Shown: in pieces, positions 1 to 12,200 of the stretch
How the letters are laid out: every line of letters starts with the position of its first letter
Position numbering within the stretch: position 1 is the first letter of the stretch
Program-made: the position numbers and the translations under genes
NCBI RefSeq assembly: GCF_029227915.1
Contig: NC_079886.1
Span: 27,568,501 to 27,632,500 of the forward strand
Reading direction: 5' to 3'
Length of the DNA stretch: 64,000 nucleotides
Origin: Hydractinia symbiolongicarpus
Taxonomy: Eukaryota > Cnidaria > Hydrozoa > Anthoathecata > Hydractiniidae
The notes under the pieces: generated by a model
Database searches by the model: none
What the model was told of the DNA's origin: nothing
The model's input: the letters and a program-made list of their open reading frames with translations, nothing else

Positions 1-1618
1 TCGTTTGCCGGCGATTAAACTTCTTTTATTCAGCGTCTTATCAAAAATGAAATCATTTTTGAAAACTGCAAGTCTCATGCGTCTTAGTGGTGAAAAATAA
101 TTTAAAAAATCGTTCGGGAAATGCGTTTACTCCCTGGGTACTATCTTTGTATACATTCGACTATACGGGCCAAGCCCGGGATTTACGGGATATCGCGGGT
201 TTTCGTTTGCCCGTGATTAAACTTCTTTTATTCAGCGTCTCATCAAAAATGAAATCATTTTTGAAAACTACATGTCTCATGCGTTTTAGTGGTGAAAAAT
301 AATTTAAAGAATCGTTCAGGAAATGAGTTTACTCCCTGGGTACTTTTTTTGTATACTTTTGACTATACGGGTGGTTTCGGGATTTAGGGGAAATCGCGGG
401 TTTTCGTTTGCCGGAGTTTATACTTCTTTTATTCAGCGTCTCATCAAAAATGAAATCATTTTTGAAAACTACAAGTCTCATGCGTTTTAGTGGTGAAAAA
501 ATAATTTAAAGAATCTTTTGGGAAATGAGTTTACTCCCTGGGTACTTTCTTTGTATACATTCGACTATACGGGCCAAGCCCGGGATTTACAGGAAATCGC
601 GGTTTTCGTTTGCCGGCGATTAAACTTCTTTTATTCAGCGTCTTATCAAAAATGAAATCAATTTTGAAAACTACAAGTCTCATGCCTTTTAGTGGTGAAA
701 ATATAATTTATAGAATCGTTCGGGAAATGAGTTTACTTCCTGAGTACTTTCTTTGTATACTTTTGACTATACGGGCCGGGTCCGGGATTGACGGGAAATC
801 GCGGGTTTTCGTTTGCCGGCGATTAAACTTCTTTATTCAGCGTCTCATCAAAAACGAAATTATTTTTGAAAACTACAAGTCTCATGCGTTTTAGTGGTGA
901 AAAATAATTTAAAGAATCGTTCGGGAAATGAGTTTACTCCCTGCGTACTATCTTTGTATACATTCGACTATACGGGCCAAGCCCGGGATTTACGGGATAT
1001 CGCGGGTTTTCGTTTGCCCGTGATTAAACTTCTTTTATCCAGCGTCTCATCAAAAATGAAATCATTTTTGAAAACTACATGTCTCATGCGTTTTAGTGGT
1101 GAAAAATAATTTAAAGAATCGTTCAGGAAATGAGTTTACTCCCTGCGTACTTTTTTTGTATACTTTTGACTATACCGGCCGGTTTCGGGATTTAGGGGAA
1201 ATCGCGGGTTTTCGTTTGCCGGAGTTTATACTTCTTTTATTCAGGGTCTCATCAAAAATGAAATCATTTTTGAAAACTACAAGTCTCATGCGTTTTAGTG
1301 GTGAAAAAATAATTTAAAGAATCTTTTGGGAAATGAGTTTACTCCCTGGGTACTTTCTTTGTATACATTCGACTATACGGGCCAAGCCCGGGATTTACGG
1401 GAAATCGCGGTTTTCGTTTGCCGGCGATTAAACTTCTTTTATTCAGCGTCTTATCAAAAATGAAATCAATTTTGAAAACTACAAGTCTCATGCCTTTTAG
1501 TGGTGAAAATATAATTTATAGAATCGTTCGGGAAATGAGTTTACTCCCTGCGTACTTTCTTTGTATACTTTTGACTATACGGGCCGGGTCCGGGATTTAG
1601 GGGAAATCGCGGGTTTTC
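1..1618 (+). repeat. HOR segment, period about 807 bp (4 monomers), two copies
   Basis: Bases from about 1 match bases from about 808 with an offset of 807-808. Shared rare variants include TGCCCGTGATTAAAC (near 210 and 1017), GGTTTCGGGATTTAGG (near 373 and 1180), GCCGGAGTTTATAC (near 411 and 1218) and CATGCCTTTTAGTGG (near 680 and 1490). The two copies differ by scattered single-base changes, so this duplication is not among the youngest in the window. The left copy is cut by the window edge. Confidence 0.85.
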
Positions 1619-2540
1619 GTTTGCCGGAGATTAAACTCCTTTTATTCAGCGTCTCATCAAAAATGAAATCATTTTTGAAAACTACAAGTCTCATGCGTTT
1701 TAGTGGTGAAAAACATAAATTAAAGAATCGTTCGGGAAATGAGTTTACTCCTTTGGTACTTTCTTTGTATACATTCGACTATACGGGCCAAGCCCGGGAT
1801 TTACGGAAAATCGCGGGTTTTCGTTTGCCGGCGATTAAACTTCTTTTATGCAGCGTCTCATCAAAAATGAAATCATTTTTGAAAACTACAAGTCTCATGC
1901 GTTTTAGTGGTGAAAATATAATTTAAAGAATCGTTCGGGAAATGAGTTTACTTCCTGAGTACTTTCTTTGTATACTTTTGACTATACGGGCCGGGTCCGG
2001 GATTTACGGGAAATCGCAGGTTTTCGTTTGCCGGAGATTAAACTCCTTTGATTTAACGTCTCATCAAAAATGAAATCGTTTTTGAAAACAACAAGTTTTA
2101 TGCGTTTTAGTGGTAAAAAATTAATTTAAAAAATCGTTCGGGAAATGAGTTTACTCCCAGTTTACTTTCTTTGTATACATTCGACTATACGGCTCAAGCC
2201 CCGGACTATACGGGTCAAGCTTCCCGGGTTTTCGTTTGCCGGCGATTAAACTTCTTTATTCAGCGTCTCATCAAAAACGAAATTATTTTTGAAAACTACA
2301 AGTCTCATGCGTTTTAGTGGTGAAAAATAATTTAAAGAGTCGTTCGGGAAATGAGTTTACTCCCTGCGTACTTTCTTTGTATACTCTTGACTATACGGGC
2401 CGAGTCTGGGATTTACGGGAAATCGCGGGTTTTCGTTTACCGGAGATTAAACTCCTTTTATTCAGCGTCTCATCAAGAATGAAATCGTTTTTGAAAACTA
2501 CAAGTCTTATGGGTTTTAGTGGTAAAAAATTAATTTGAAA
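1619..2540 (+). repeat. Satellite monomers between HOR blocks
   Basis: About 4.5 monomers link the 807-bp and 2647-bp blocks. Several are related to monomers at 3541-4360: the AAACATAAATTAAAG variant occurs near 1710 and 3541, and the enlarged core of 2181-2228 is seen again at 4014-4060. The block therefore shares ancestry with the 2647-bp unit. It holds no gene or RNA signal. Confidence 0.85.
2181..2228 (+). repeat. Monomer core with internal 21-bp tandem duplication
   Basis: GACTATACGG occurs twice, at 2183-2192 and 2204-2213, each followed by a TCAAGC-containing segment. The ordinary monomer has it once, followed by GATTTACGGGAA. The duplicated form reappears in monomers near 4014, 5033, 6660 and 7673, so the variant was copied with the surrounding higher-order units. 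Confidence 0.85.
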
Positions 2541-5500
2541 AATCGTTCGGGAAATGAGTTTACTCCCAGTTTACTTTCTTTGTATACATTCGACTATACG
2601 GGTCAAGCCCGGGATTTACGGGAACTCCCGGGTTTTCGTTTGCCGGCGATTAAACTCCTTTTATTCAGCGTCTCATCAAAAATGAAATCATTTTTGAAAA
2701 CTACAAGTCTCATGCGTTTTAGTGGTGAAAAAATAATTTAAAAAATCGTTTGGAAAATGAGTTTACTCCCTGGGTACTTTCTTTGTATACATTCGAGTAT
2801 ACGGGCCGAGTCCGGGATATACGGGAAATCGCGGGTTTTCGGTTGCCGACGATTAAACTCCTTTTATTCAGCGTCTCATCAAAAATGAAATCAGTTTTGA
2901 AAACTACAAGTCTCATGCGTTTTAGTAGTGAAAAAATAATTTAAAGAATCGTTCGGGAAATGAGTTTACTTTCTCAGTACTTTCTTTGTATACTTTTGAC
3001 TATACGGCCGAGTCCGGGATTTACGGGAAATCGCGGGTTTTCGTTTGCTGGAGATTAAACTCCTTTTATTCAACGTCTCATCAAAAATGAAATCGTTTTT
3101 AAAAACAACAAGTTTTTTGCGTTTTAGTGGTAAAAAATTAATTTAAAAAATCGTTCGGGAAATGAGTTTACTCCCAGTTTACTTTCTTTGTATACATTCG
3201 ACTATACGGGTCAAGCCCGGGATTTACGGGAACTCCCGGGTTTTCGTTTGCCGGCGATTAAACTCCTTTTATTCAGCGTCTCATCAAAAATGAAATCATT
3301 TTTGAAAACTACAAGTCTCATGCGTTTTAGTGGTGAAAAAATAATTTAAAAAATCGTTTGGAAAATGAGTTTACTCCCTGGGTACTTTCTTTGTATACAT
3401 TCGAGTATACGGGCCGAGTCCGGGATATACGGGAAATCGCGGGTTTTCGTTTGCCGGCGATTAAACTCCTTTTATTCAGCGTCTCATCAAAAATGAAATC
3501 ATTTTTGAAAACTACAAGTCTCATGCGTTTTAGTGGTGAAAAACATAAATTAAAGAATCGTTCGGGAAATGAGTTTACTCCTTTGGTACTTTCTTTGTAT
3601 ACATTCGACTATACGGGCCAAGCCCGGGATTTACGGAAAATCGCGGGTTTTCGTTTGCCGGCGATTAAACTTCTTTTATTCCGCGTCTCATCAAAAATGA
3701 AATCATTTTTGAAAACTACAAGTCTCATGCGTTTTAGTGGTGAAAATATAATTTAAAGAATCGTTCGGGAAATGAGTTTACTTCCTGAGTACTTTCTTTG
3801 TATACTTTTGACTATACGGGCCGGGTCCGGGATTTACGGGAAATCGCGGGTTTTCGTTTGCCGGAGATTAAACTCCTTTTATTTAACGTCTCATCAAAAA
3901 TGAAATCGTTTTTGAAAACAACAAGTTTTATGCGTTTTAGTGGTAAAAAATTAATTTAAAAAATCGTTCGGGAAATGAGTTTACTCCCAGTTTACTTTCT
4001 TTGTATACATTCGACTATACGGCTCAAGCCCCGGACTATACGGGTCAAGCTTCCCGGGTTTTCGTTTGCCGGCGATTAAACTTCTTTATTCAGCGTCTCA
4101 TCAAAAACGAAATTATTTTTGAAAACTACAAGTCTCATGCGTTTTAGTGGTGAAAAATAATTTAAAGAATCGTTCGGGAAATGAGTTTACTCCCTGCGTA
4201 CTTTCTTTGTATAATCTTGACTATACGGGCCGAGTCTGGGATTTACGGGAAATCGCGGGTTTCGTTTGCCGGAGATTAAACTCCTTTTATTCAGCGTCTC
4301 ATCAAGAATGAAATCGTTTTTGAAAACTACAAGTCTTATGGGTTTTAGTGGTAAAAAATTAATTTGAAAAATCGTTCGGGAAATGAGTTTACTCCAAGTT
4401 TACTTTCTTTGTATACATTCGACTATACGGGTCAAGCCCGGGATTTACGAGAACTCCCGGGTTTTCGTTTGCCGGCGATTAAACTCCTTTTATTCAGCGT
4501 CTCATCAAAAATGAAATCATTTTTGAAAACTACAAGTCGCATGCGTTTTAGTGGTGAAAAAATAATTTAAAAAATCGTTTGGAAAATGAGTTTACTCCCT
4601 GGGTACCTTCTTTGTATACATTCGAGTATACGGGCCGAGTCCGGGATATACGGGAAATCGCGGGTTTTCGTTTGCCGGCGATTAAACTCCTTTTATTCAG
4701 CGTCTCATCAAAAATGAAATCAGTTTTGAAAACTACAAGTCTCATGCGTTTTAGTAGTGAAAAAATAATTTAAAGAATCGTTCGGGAAATGAGTTTACTT
4801 CCTGAGTACTTTCTTTGTATACTTTTGACTATACGGGCCGAGTCCGGGATTTACGGGAAATCGCGGGTTTTCGTTTGCCGCAGATTAAACTCCTTTTATT
4901 CAACGTCTCATCAAAAATGAAATCGTTTTTGAAAACAACAAGTTTTTTGCGTTTTAGTGGTAAAAAATTAATTTAAAAAATCGTTCGGGAAATGACTTTA
5001 CTCCCAGTTTTCATTTCTTTGTATACATTCGACTATACGGCTCAAGCCCGGGACTATACGGGTCAAGCTTCCCGGGTTTTCGTTTGCCGGCGATTAAACT
5101 CCTTTTATTCAGCGTCTCATCAAAAATGAAATCATTTTTGAAAACTACAAGTCTCATGCGTTTTAGTGGTGAAAAAATAATTTAAAAAATCGTTCGGGAA
5201 ATGAGTTTACTCCCAGTTTACTTTCTTTGTATACATTCGACTATACGGGTCAAGCCCGGGATTTACGGGAACTCCCGGGTTTTCGTTTGCCGGCGATTAA
5301 ACTCCTTTTATTCAGCGTCTCATCAAAAATGAAATCATTTTTGAAAACTACAAGTCTCATGCGTTTTAGTGGTGAAAAAATAATTTAAAAAATCGTTTGG
5401 AAAATGAGTTTACTCCCTGGGTACTTTCTTTGTATACATTCGAGTATACGGGCCGAGTCCGGGATATACGGGAAATCGCGGGTTTTCGGTTGCCGACGAT

Positions 5501-7837
5501 TAAACTCCTTTTATTCAGCGTCTCATCAAAAATGAAATCAGTTTTGAAAACTACAAGTCTCATGCGTTTTAGTAGTGAAAAAATAATTTAAAGAATCGTT
5601 CGGGAAATGAGTTTACTTTCTCAGTACTTTCTTTGTATACTTTTGACTATACGGCCGAGTCCGGGATTTACGGGAAATCGCGGGTTTTCGTTTGCTGGAG
5701 ATTAAACTCCTTTTATTCAACGTCTCATCAAAAATGAAATCGTTTTTAAAAACAACAAGTTTTTTGCGTTTTAGTGGTAAAAAATTAATTTAAAAAATCG
5801 TTCGGGAAATGAGTTTACTCCCAGTTTACTTTCTTTGTATACATTCGACTATACGGGTCAAGCCCGGGATTTACGGGAACTCCCGGGTTTTCGTTTGCCG
5901 GCGATTAAACTCCTTTTATTCAGCGTCTCATCAAAAATGAAATCATTTTTGAAAACTACAAGTCTCATGCGTTTTAGTGGTGAAAAAATAATTTAAAAAA
6001 TCGTTTGGAAAATGAGTTTACTCCCTGGGTACTTTCTTTGTATACATTCGAGTATACGGGCCGAGTCCGGGATATACGGGAAATCGCGGGTTTTCGTTTG
6101 CCGGCGATTAAACTCCTTTTATTCAGCGTCTCATCAAAAATGAAATCATTTTTGAAAACTACAAGTCTCATGCGTTTTAGTGGTGAAAAACATAAATTAA
6201 AGAATCGTTCGGGAAATGAGTTTACTCCTTTGGTACTTTCTTTGTATACATTCGACTATACGGGCCAAGCCCGGGATTTACGGAAAATCGCGGGTTTTCG
6301 TTTGCCGGCGATTAAACTTCTTTTATTCCGCGTCTCATCAAAAATGAAATCATTTTTGAAAACTACAAGTCTCATGCGTTTTAGTGGTGAAAATATAATT
6401 TAAAGAATCGTTCGGGAAATGAGTTTACTTCCTGAGTACTTTCTTTGTATACTTTTGACTATACGGGCCGGGTCCGGGATTTACGGGAAATCGCGGGTTT
6501 TCGTTTGCCGGAGATTAAACTCCTTTTATTTAACGTCTCATCAAAAATGAAATCGTTTTTGAAAACAACAAGTTTTATGCGTTTTAGTGGTAAAAAATTA
6601 ATTTAAAAAATCGTTCGGGAAATGAGTTTACTCCCAGTTTACTTTCTTTGTATACATTCGACTATACGGCTCAAGCCCCGGACTATACGGGTCAAGCTTC
6701 CCGGGTTTTCGTTTGCCGGCGATTAAACTTCTTTATTCAGCGTCTCATCAAAAACGAAATTATTTTTGAAAACTACAAGTCTCATGCGTTTTAGTGGTGA
6801 AAAATAATTTAAAGAATCGTTCGGGAAATGAGTTTACTCCCTGCGTACTTTCTTTGTATAATCTTGACTATACGGGCCGAGTCTGGGATTTACGGGAAAT
6901 CGCGGGTTTCGTTTGCCGGAGATTAAACTCCTTTTATTCAGCGTCTCATCAAGAATGAAATCGTTTTTGAAAACTACAAGTCTTATGGGTTTTAGTGGTA
7001 AAAAATTAATTTGAAAAATCGTTCGGGAAATGAGTTTACTCCAAGTTTACTTTCTTTGTATACATTCGACTATACGGGTCAAGCCCGGGATTTACGAGAA
7101 CTCCCGGGTTTTCGTTTGCCGGCGATTAAACTCCTTTTATTCAGCGTCTCATCAAAAATGAAATCATTTTTGAAAACTACAAGTCGCATGCGTTTTAGTG
7201 GTGAAAAAATAATTTAAAAAATCGTTTGGAAAATGAGTTTACTCCCTGGGTACCTTCTTTGTATACATTCGAGTATACGGGCCGAGTCCGGGATATACGG
7301 GAAATCGCGGGTTTTCGTTTGCCGGCGATTAAACTCCTTTTATTCAGCGTCTCATCAAAAATGAAATCAGTTTTGAAAACTACAAGTCTCATGCGTTTTA
7401 GTAGTGAAAAAATAATTTAAAGAATCGTTCGGGAAATGAGTTTACTTCCTGAGTACTTTCTTTGTATACTTTTGACTATACGGGCCGAGTCCGGGATTTA
7501 CGGGAAATCGCGGGTTTTCGTTTGCCGCAGATTAAACTCCTTTTATTCAACGTCTCATCAAAAATGAAATCGTTTTTGAAAACAACAAGTTTTTTGCGTT
7601 TTAGTGGTAAAAAATTAATTTAAAAAATCGTTCGGGAAATGACTTTACTCCCAGTTTTCATTTCTTTGTATACATTCGACTATACGGCTCAAGCCCGGGA
7701 CTATACGGGTCAAGCTTCCCGGGTTTTCGTTTGCCGGCGATTAAACTCCTTTTATTCAGCGTCTCATCAAAAATGAAATCATTTTTGAAAACTACAAGTC
7801 TCATGCGTTTTAGTGGTGAAAAAATAATTTAAAAAAT
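2541..7837 (+). repeat. HOR pair, period 2647 bp (13 monomers)
   Basis: Copy 1 spans about 2541-5187 and copy 2 about 5188-7837. Rare landmarks recur at an offset of exactly 2647: CGGTTGCCGACGATTAAAC (near 2839 and 5486), AAACATAAATTAAAG (3541 and 6188), TTGTATAATCTTGAC (near 4207 and 6854), CAAGTCGCATGCG (near 4532 and 7179) and CAGTTTTCATTTC (near 5008 and 7655). Similarity stops near 5190/7837, where one side continues CTCCCAGTTTAC and the other CTCCCTGGGTAC. A weaker internal offset of about 1829 bp (9 monomers) links monomers near 2719 and 4548. The copies agreed at nearly every position I compared, which points to a recent block duplication. Confidence 0.9.
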
Positions 7838-9230
7838 CGTTTGGAAAATGAGTTTACTCCCTGGGTACTTTCTTTGTATACATTCGAGTATACGGGCCGA
7901 GTCCGGGATATACGGGAAATCGCGGGTTTTCGTTTGCCGGCGATTAAACTCCTTTTATTCAGCGTCTCATCAAAAATGAAATCAGTTTTGAAAACTACAA
8001 GTCTCATGCGTTTTAGTGGTGAAAAGAAAATTTAAAAAATCGTTTGGAAAATGAGTTTACTCCCTGGGTACTTTCTTTGTATACATTCAAGTATACGGGC
8101 CGAGTCCGGGATATACGGGAAATCGCGGGTTTTCGTTTTCCGGCCATTAAACTCCTTTTATTCAGCGTCTCATCAAAAATGAAATCATTTTTGAAAACTA
8201 CAAGTCTCATGCGTCTTAGTGGTGAAAAAATAATTTAAAAAATCGTTCGGGAAATGAGTTTACTCCCTGGGTACTTTCTTTGTATACATTCGACTATACG
8301 GGCCAAGCCCGGGATTTAAGGGAAATCGCGGGTTTTCGTTTTCCGGCCATTAAACTCCTTTTAATCAGCGTCTCATCAAAAATGAAATCATTTTTGAAAA
8401 CTACAAGTCTCATGCGTCTTAGTGGTGAAAAAATAATTTAAAAAATCGTTCGGGAAATGAGTTTACTCCCTGGGTACTTTCTTTGTATACATTCGACTAA
8501 ACGGGCCAAGCCCGGGATTTAAGGGAAATCGCGGGTTTTCGTTTTCCGGCCATTAAACTCCTTTTATTCAGCGTCTCATCAAAAATGAAATCATTTTTGA
8601 AAACTACAAGGCTCATGCGTTTTAGTGGTGAAAAAATAATTTAAAGAATCCTTCGGGAAATGAGTTTACTCCCTGGGTACTTTCTTTGTATACATTCGAC
8701 TATACGGGCCAAGCCCGGGATTTAAGGGAAATCGCGGGTTTTCGTTTGCGCGCGATTAAACTTCTTTTATTCAGCTTCTCATCAAAAATGAAATCATTTT
8801 TGAAAACTACTAGTTTCATGCGTTTTAGTGGTGAAAATATAATTTAAAGAATCGTTCAGGAAATGAGTTTACTCCCTGCGTACTTTCTTTGTATACTTTT
8901 GACTATACGGGCCGGTTTCGGGATTTAGGGGAAATCGCGGGTTTTTGTTTGCCGGAGATTAAACTCCTTTTATTCAGCGTCTCATCAAAAATGAAATCAT
9001 TTTTGAAAACTACAAGGCTCATGCGTTTTAGTGGTGAAAAAATAATTTAAAGAATCCTTCGGGAAATGAGTTTACTCCCTGGGTACTTTCTTTGTATACA
9101 TTCGACTATACGGGTCAAGCCCGGGATTTACGGGAACTCCCGGGTTTTCGTTTGCCGGCGATTAAACTCCTTTTATTCAGCGTCTCATCAAAAATGAAAT
9201 CATTTTTGAAAACTACAAGTCTCATGCGTT
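7838..9230 (+). repeat. Satellite monomers, GTTTTCCGGCCATTAAAC subtype
   Basis: About seven monomers follow the 2647-bp pair. Four neighbouring ones (about 8040-8640) carry GTTTTCCGGCCATTAAAC in place of GTTTGCCGGCGATTAAAC, and others carry TTTAAGGGAAATCG or GCGCGCGATTAAAC. These same subtypes return near 9800-11400 and 12400-13800. The stretch is a reservoir of the monomer types used by the next higher-order block. No other element is seen. Confidence 0.85.
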
Positions 9231-12200
9231 TTAGTGGTGAAAAAATAATTTAAAAAATCGTTTGGAAAATGAGTTTACTCCCTGGGTACTTTCTTTGTAT
9301 ACATTCGAGTATACGGGCCGAGTCCGGGATATACGGGAAATCGCGGGTTTTCGTTTGCCGGCGATTAAACTCCTTTTATTCAGCGTCTCATCAAAAATGA
9401 AATCAGTTTTGAAAACTACAAGTCTCATGCGTTTTAGTGGTGAAAAGATAATTTAAAAAATCGTTTGGAAAATGAGTTTACTCCCTGGGTACTTTCTTTG
9501 TATACATTCGAGTATACGGGCCGAGTCCGGGATATACGGGAAATCGCGGGTTTTTGTTTGCCGGCGATTGATCTCCTTTTATTCAGCGTCTCATCAAAAA
9601 TGAAATCAGTTTTGAAAACTACAAGTCTCATGCGTTTTAGTGGTGAAAAAATAATTTAAAGAATCGTTCGGGAAATGAGTTTACTCCCTGGGTACTTTCT
9701 TGTATACTTTTGACTATACGGGCCGAGTCTGGGATTTACGGGAAATTGCGGGTTTTCGTTTTCTGGCCCTTAAACTCCTTTTATTCAGCGTCTCATTAAA
9801 AATGAAATCATTTTTGAAAACTACAAGTCTCATGCGTCTTAGTGGTGAAAAAATAATTTAAAAAATCGTTCGGGAAATGAGTTTACTCCCTGGGTACTTT
9901 CTTTGTATACATTCGACTATACGGGCCAAGCCCGGGATTTAAGGGAAATCGCGGGTTTTTGTTTTCCGGCCATTAAACTCCTTTTAATCAGCGTCTCATC
10001 AAAAATGAAATCATTTTTGAAAACTACAAGTCTCATGCGTCTTAGTGGTGAAAAAATAATTTAAAAAATCGTTCGGGAAATGAGTTTACTCCCTGGGTAC
10101 TTTCTTTGTATACATTCGACTATACGGGCCAAGCCCGGGATTTAAGGGAAATCGCGGGTTTTCGTTTTCCGGCCATTAAACTCCTTTTATTCAGCGTCTC
10201 ATCAAAAATGAAATCATTTTTGAAAACTACAAGGCTCATGCGTTTTAGTGGTGAAAAAATAATTTAAAGAATCCTTCGGGAAAGGAGTTTACTCCCTGGG
10301 TACTTTCTTTGTATACATTCGACTATACGGGCCAAGCCCGGGATTTACGGGAAATCGCGGGTTTTCGTTTGCCGGCGATTAAACTTCTTTTATTCAGCGT
10401 CTTATCAAAAATGAAATCATTTTTGAAAACTACAAGTCTCATGCGTTTTAGTGGTGAAAATAAAATTTATAGAATCGTTCGGGAAATGAGTTTACTCCCT
10501 GCGTACTTTCTTTGTATACTTTTGACTATACGGGCCGGGTCCGGGATTTACGGGAAATCGCGGGTTTTCGTTTGCCGGCGATTAAACTTCTTTATTCAGC
10601 GTCTCATCAAAAATGAAATCATTTTTAAAAACTACAAGTCTCATGCGTTTTAGTGGTGAAAAATAATTTAAAGAATCGTTCGGGAAATGAGTTTACTCCC
10701 TGCGTACTTTCTTTGTATACTTTTGACTATACGGGCCGAGTCTGGGATTTACGGGAAACCGCGCGTTTTCGTTTGCCGGAGATTAAACTCCTTTTATTCT
10801 GCGTCTCATCAAAAATGAAATCGTTTTTGAAAACTACAAGTCTCATGCGTCTTAGTGGTGAAAAAATAATTTAAAAAATCGTTCGGGAAATGAGTTTACT
10901 CCCTGGGTACTTTCTTTGTATACATTCGACTATACGGGCCAAGCCCGGGATTTAAGGGAACTCGCGGGTTTTCGTTTGCGCGCGATTAAACTTCTTTTAT
11001 TAAGCGTCTCATCAAAAATGAAATCATTTTTGAAAACTACAAGTCTCATGCGTTTTAGTGGTGAAAAAATAATTTAAAGAATCCTTCGGGAAATGAGTTT
11101 ACTCCCTGGGTACTTTCTTTGTATACATTCGACTATACGGGCCAAGCCCGGGATTTAAGGGAAATCGCGGGTTTTCGTTTTCCGGCCATTAAACTCCTTT
11201 TATTCAGCGTATCATCAAAAATGAAATCATTTTTTAAAACTACAAGTCTCATGCGTCTTAGTGGTGAAAAAATAATTTAAAAAATCGTTCGGGAAATGAG
11301 TTTACTCCCTGGGTACTTTCTTTGTATACATTCGACTATACGGGCCAAGCCCGGGATTTAAGGGAAATCGCGGGTTTTCGTTTGCGCGCGATTAAACTTC
11401 TTTTATTCAGCTTCTCATCAAAAATGAAATCATTTTTGAAAACTACAAGTTTCATGCGTTTTAGTGGTGAAAATATAATTTAAAGAATCGTTCAGGAAAT
11501 AAGTTTACTCCCTGCGTACTTTCTTTGTATACTTTTGACTATACGGGCCGGTTTCGGGATTTAGGGGAAATCGCGGGTTTTCGTTTGCCGGAGATTAAAC
11601 TCCTTTTATTCAGCGTCTCATCAAAAATGAAATCATTTTTGAAAACTACAAGGCTCATGCGTTTTAGTGGTGAAAAAATAATTTAAAGAATCCTTCGGGA
11701 AATGAGTTTACTCCCTGGGTACTTTCTTTGTATACATTCGACTATACGGGTCAAGCCCGGGATTTACGGGAACTCCCGGGTTTTCGTTTGCCGGCGATTA
11801 AACTCCTTTTATTCAGCGTCTCATCAAAAATGAAATCATTTTTGAAAACTACAAGTCTCATGCGTTTTAGTGGTGAAAAAATAATTTAAAAAATCGTTTG
11901 GAAAATGAGTTTACTCCCTGGGTACTTTCTTTGTATACATTCGAGTATACGGGCCGAGTCCGGGATATACGGGAAATCGCGGGTTTTCGTTTGCCGGCGA
12001 TTAAACTCCTTTTATTCAGCGTCTCATCAAAAATGAAATCAGTTTTGAAAACTACAAGTCTCATGCGTTTTAGTGGTGAAAAGATAATTTAAAAAATCGT
12101 TTGGAAAATGAGTTTACTCCCTGGGTACTTTCTTTGTATACATTCGAGTATACCGGCCGAGTCCGGGATATACGGGAAATCGCGGGTTTTCGTTTGCCGG

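Noticed and set aside
1185-1205. TTTAGGGG in some monomers as telomere-like sequence
   Set aside because: Only one TTAGGG occurs per monomer of certain subtypes, never in tandem, and it arises from GATTTACGGG by a single base change.
3358-3756. 132-codon open frame (and others of 60-121 codons on both strands) as possible small proteins
   Set aside because: They are read-through of one or two satellite monomers and recur with each monomer type on both strands. They have no conserved start context, and subtype differences ignore codon position.
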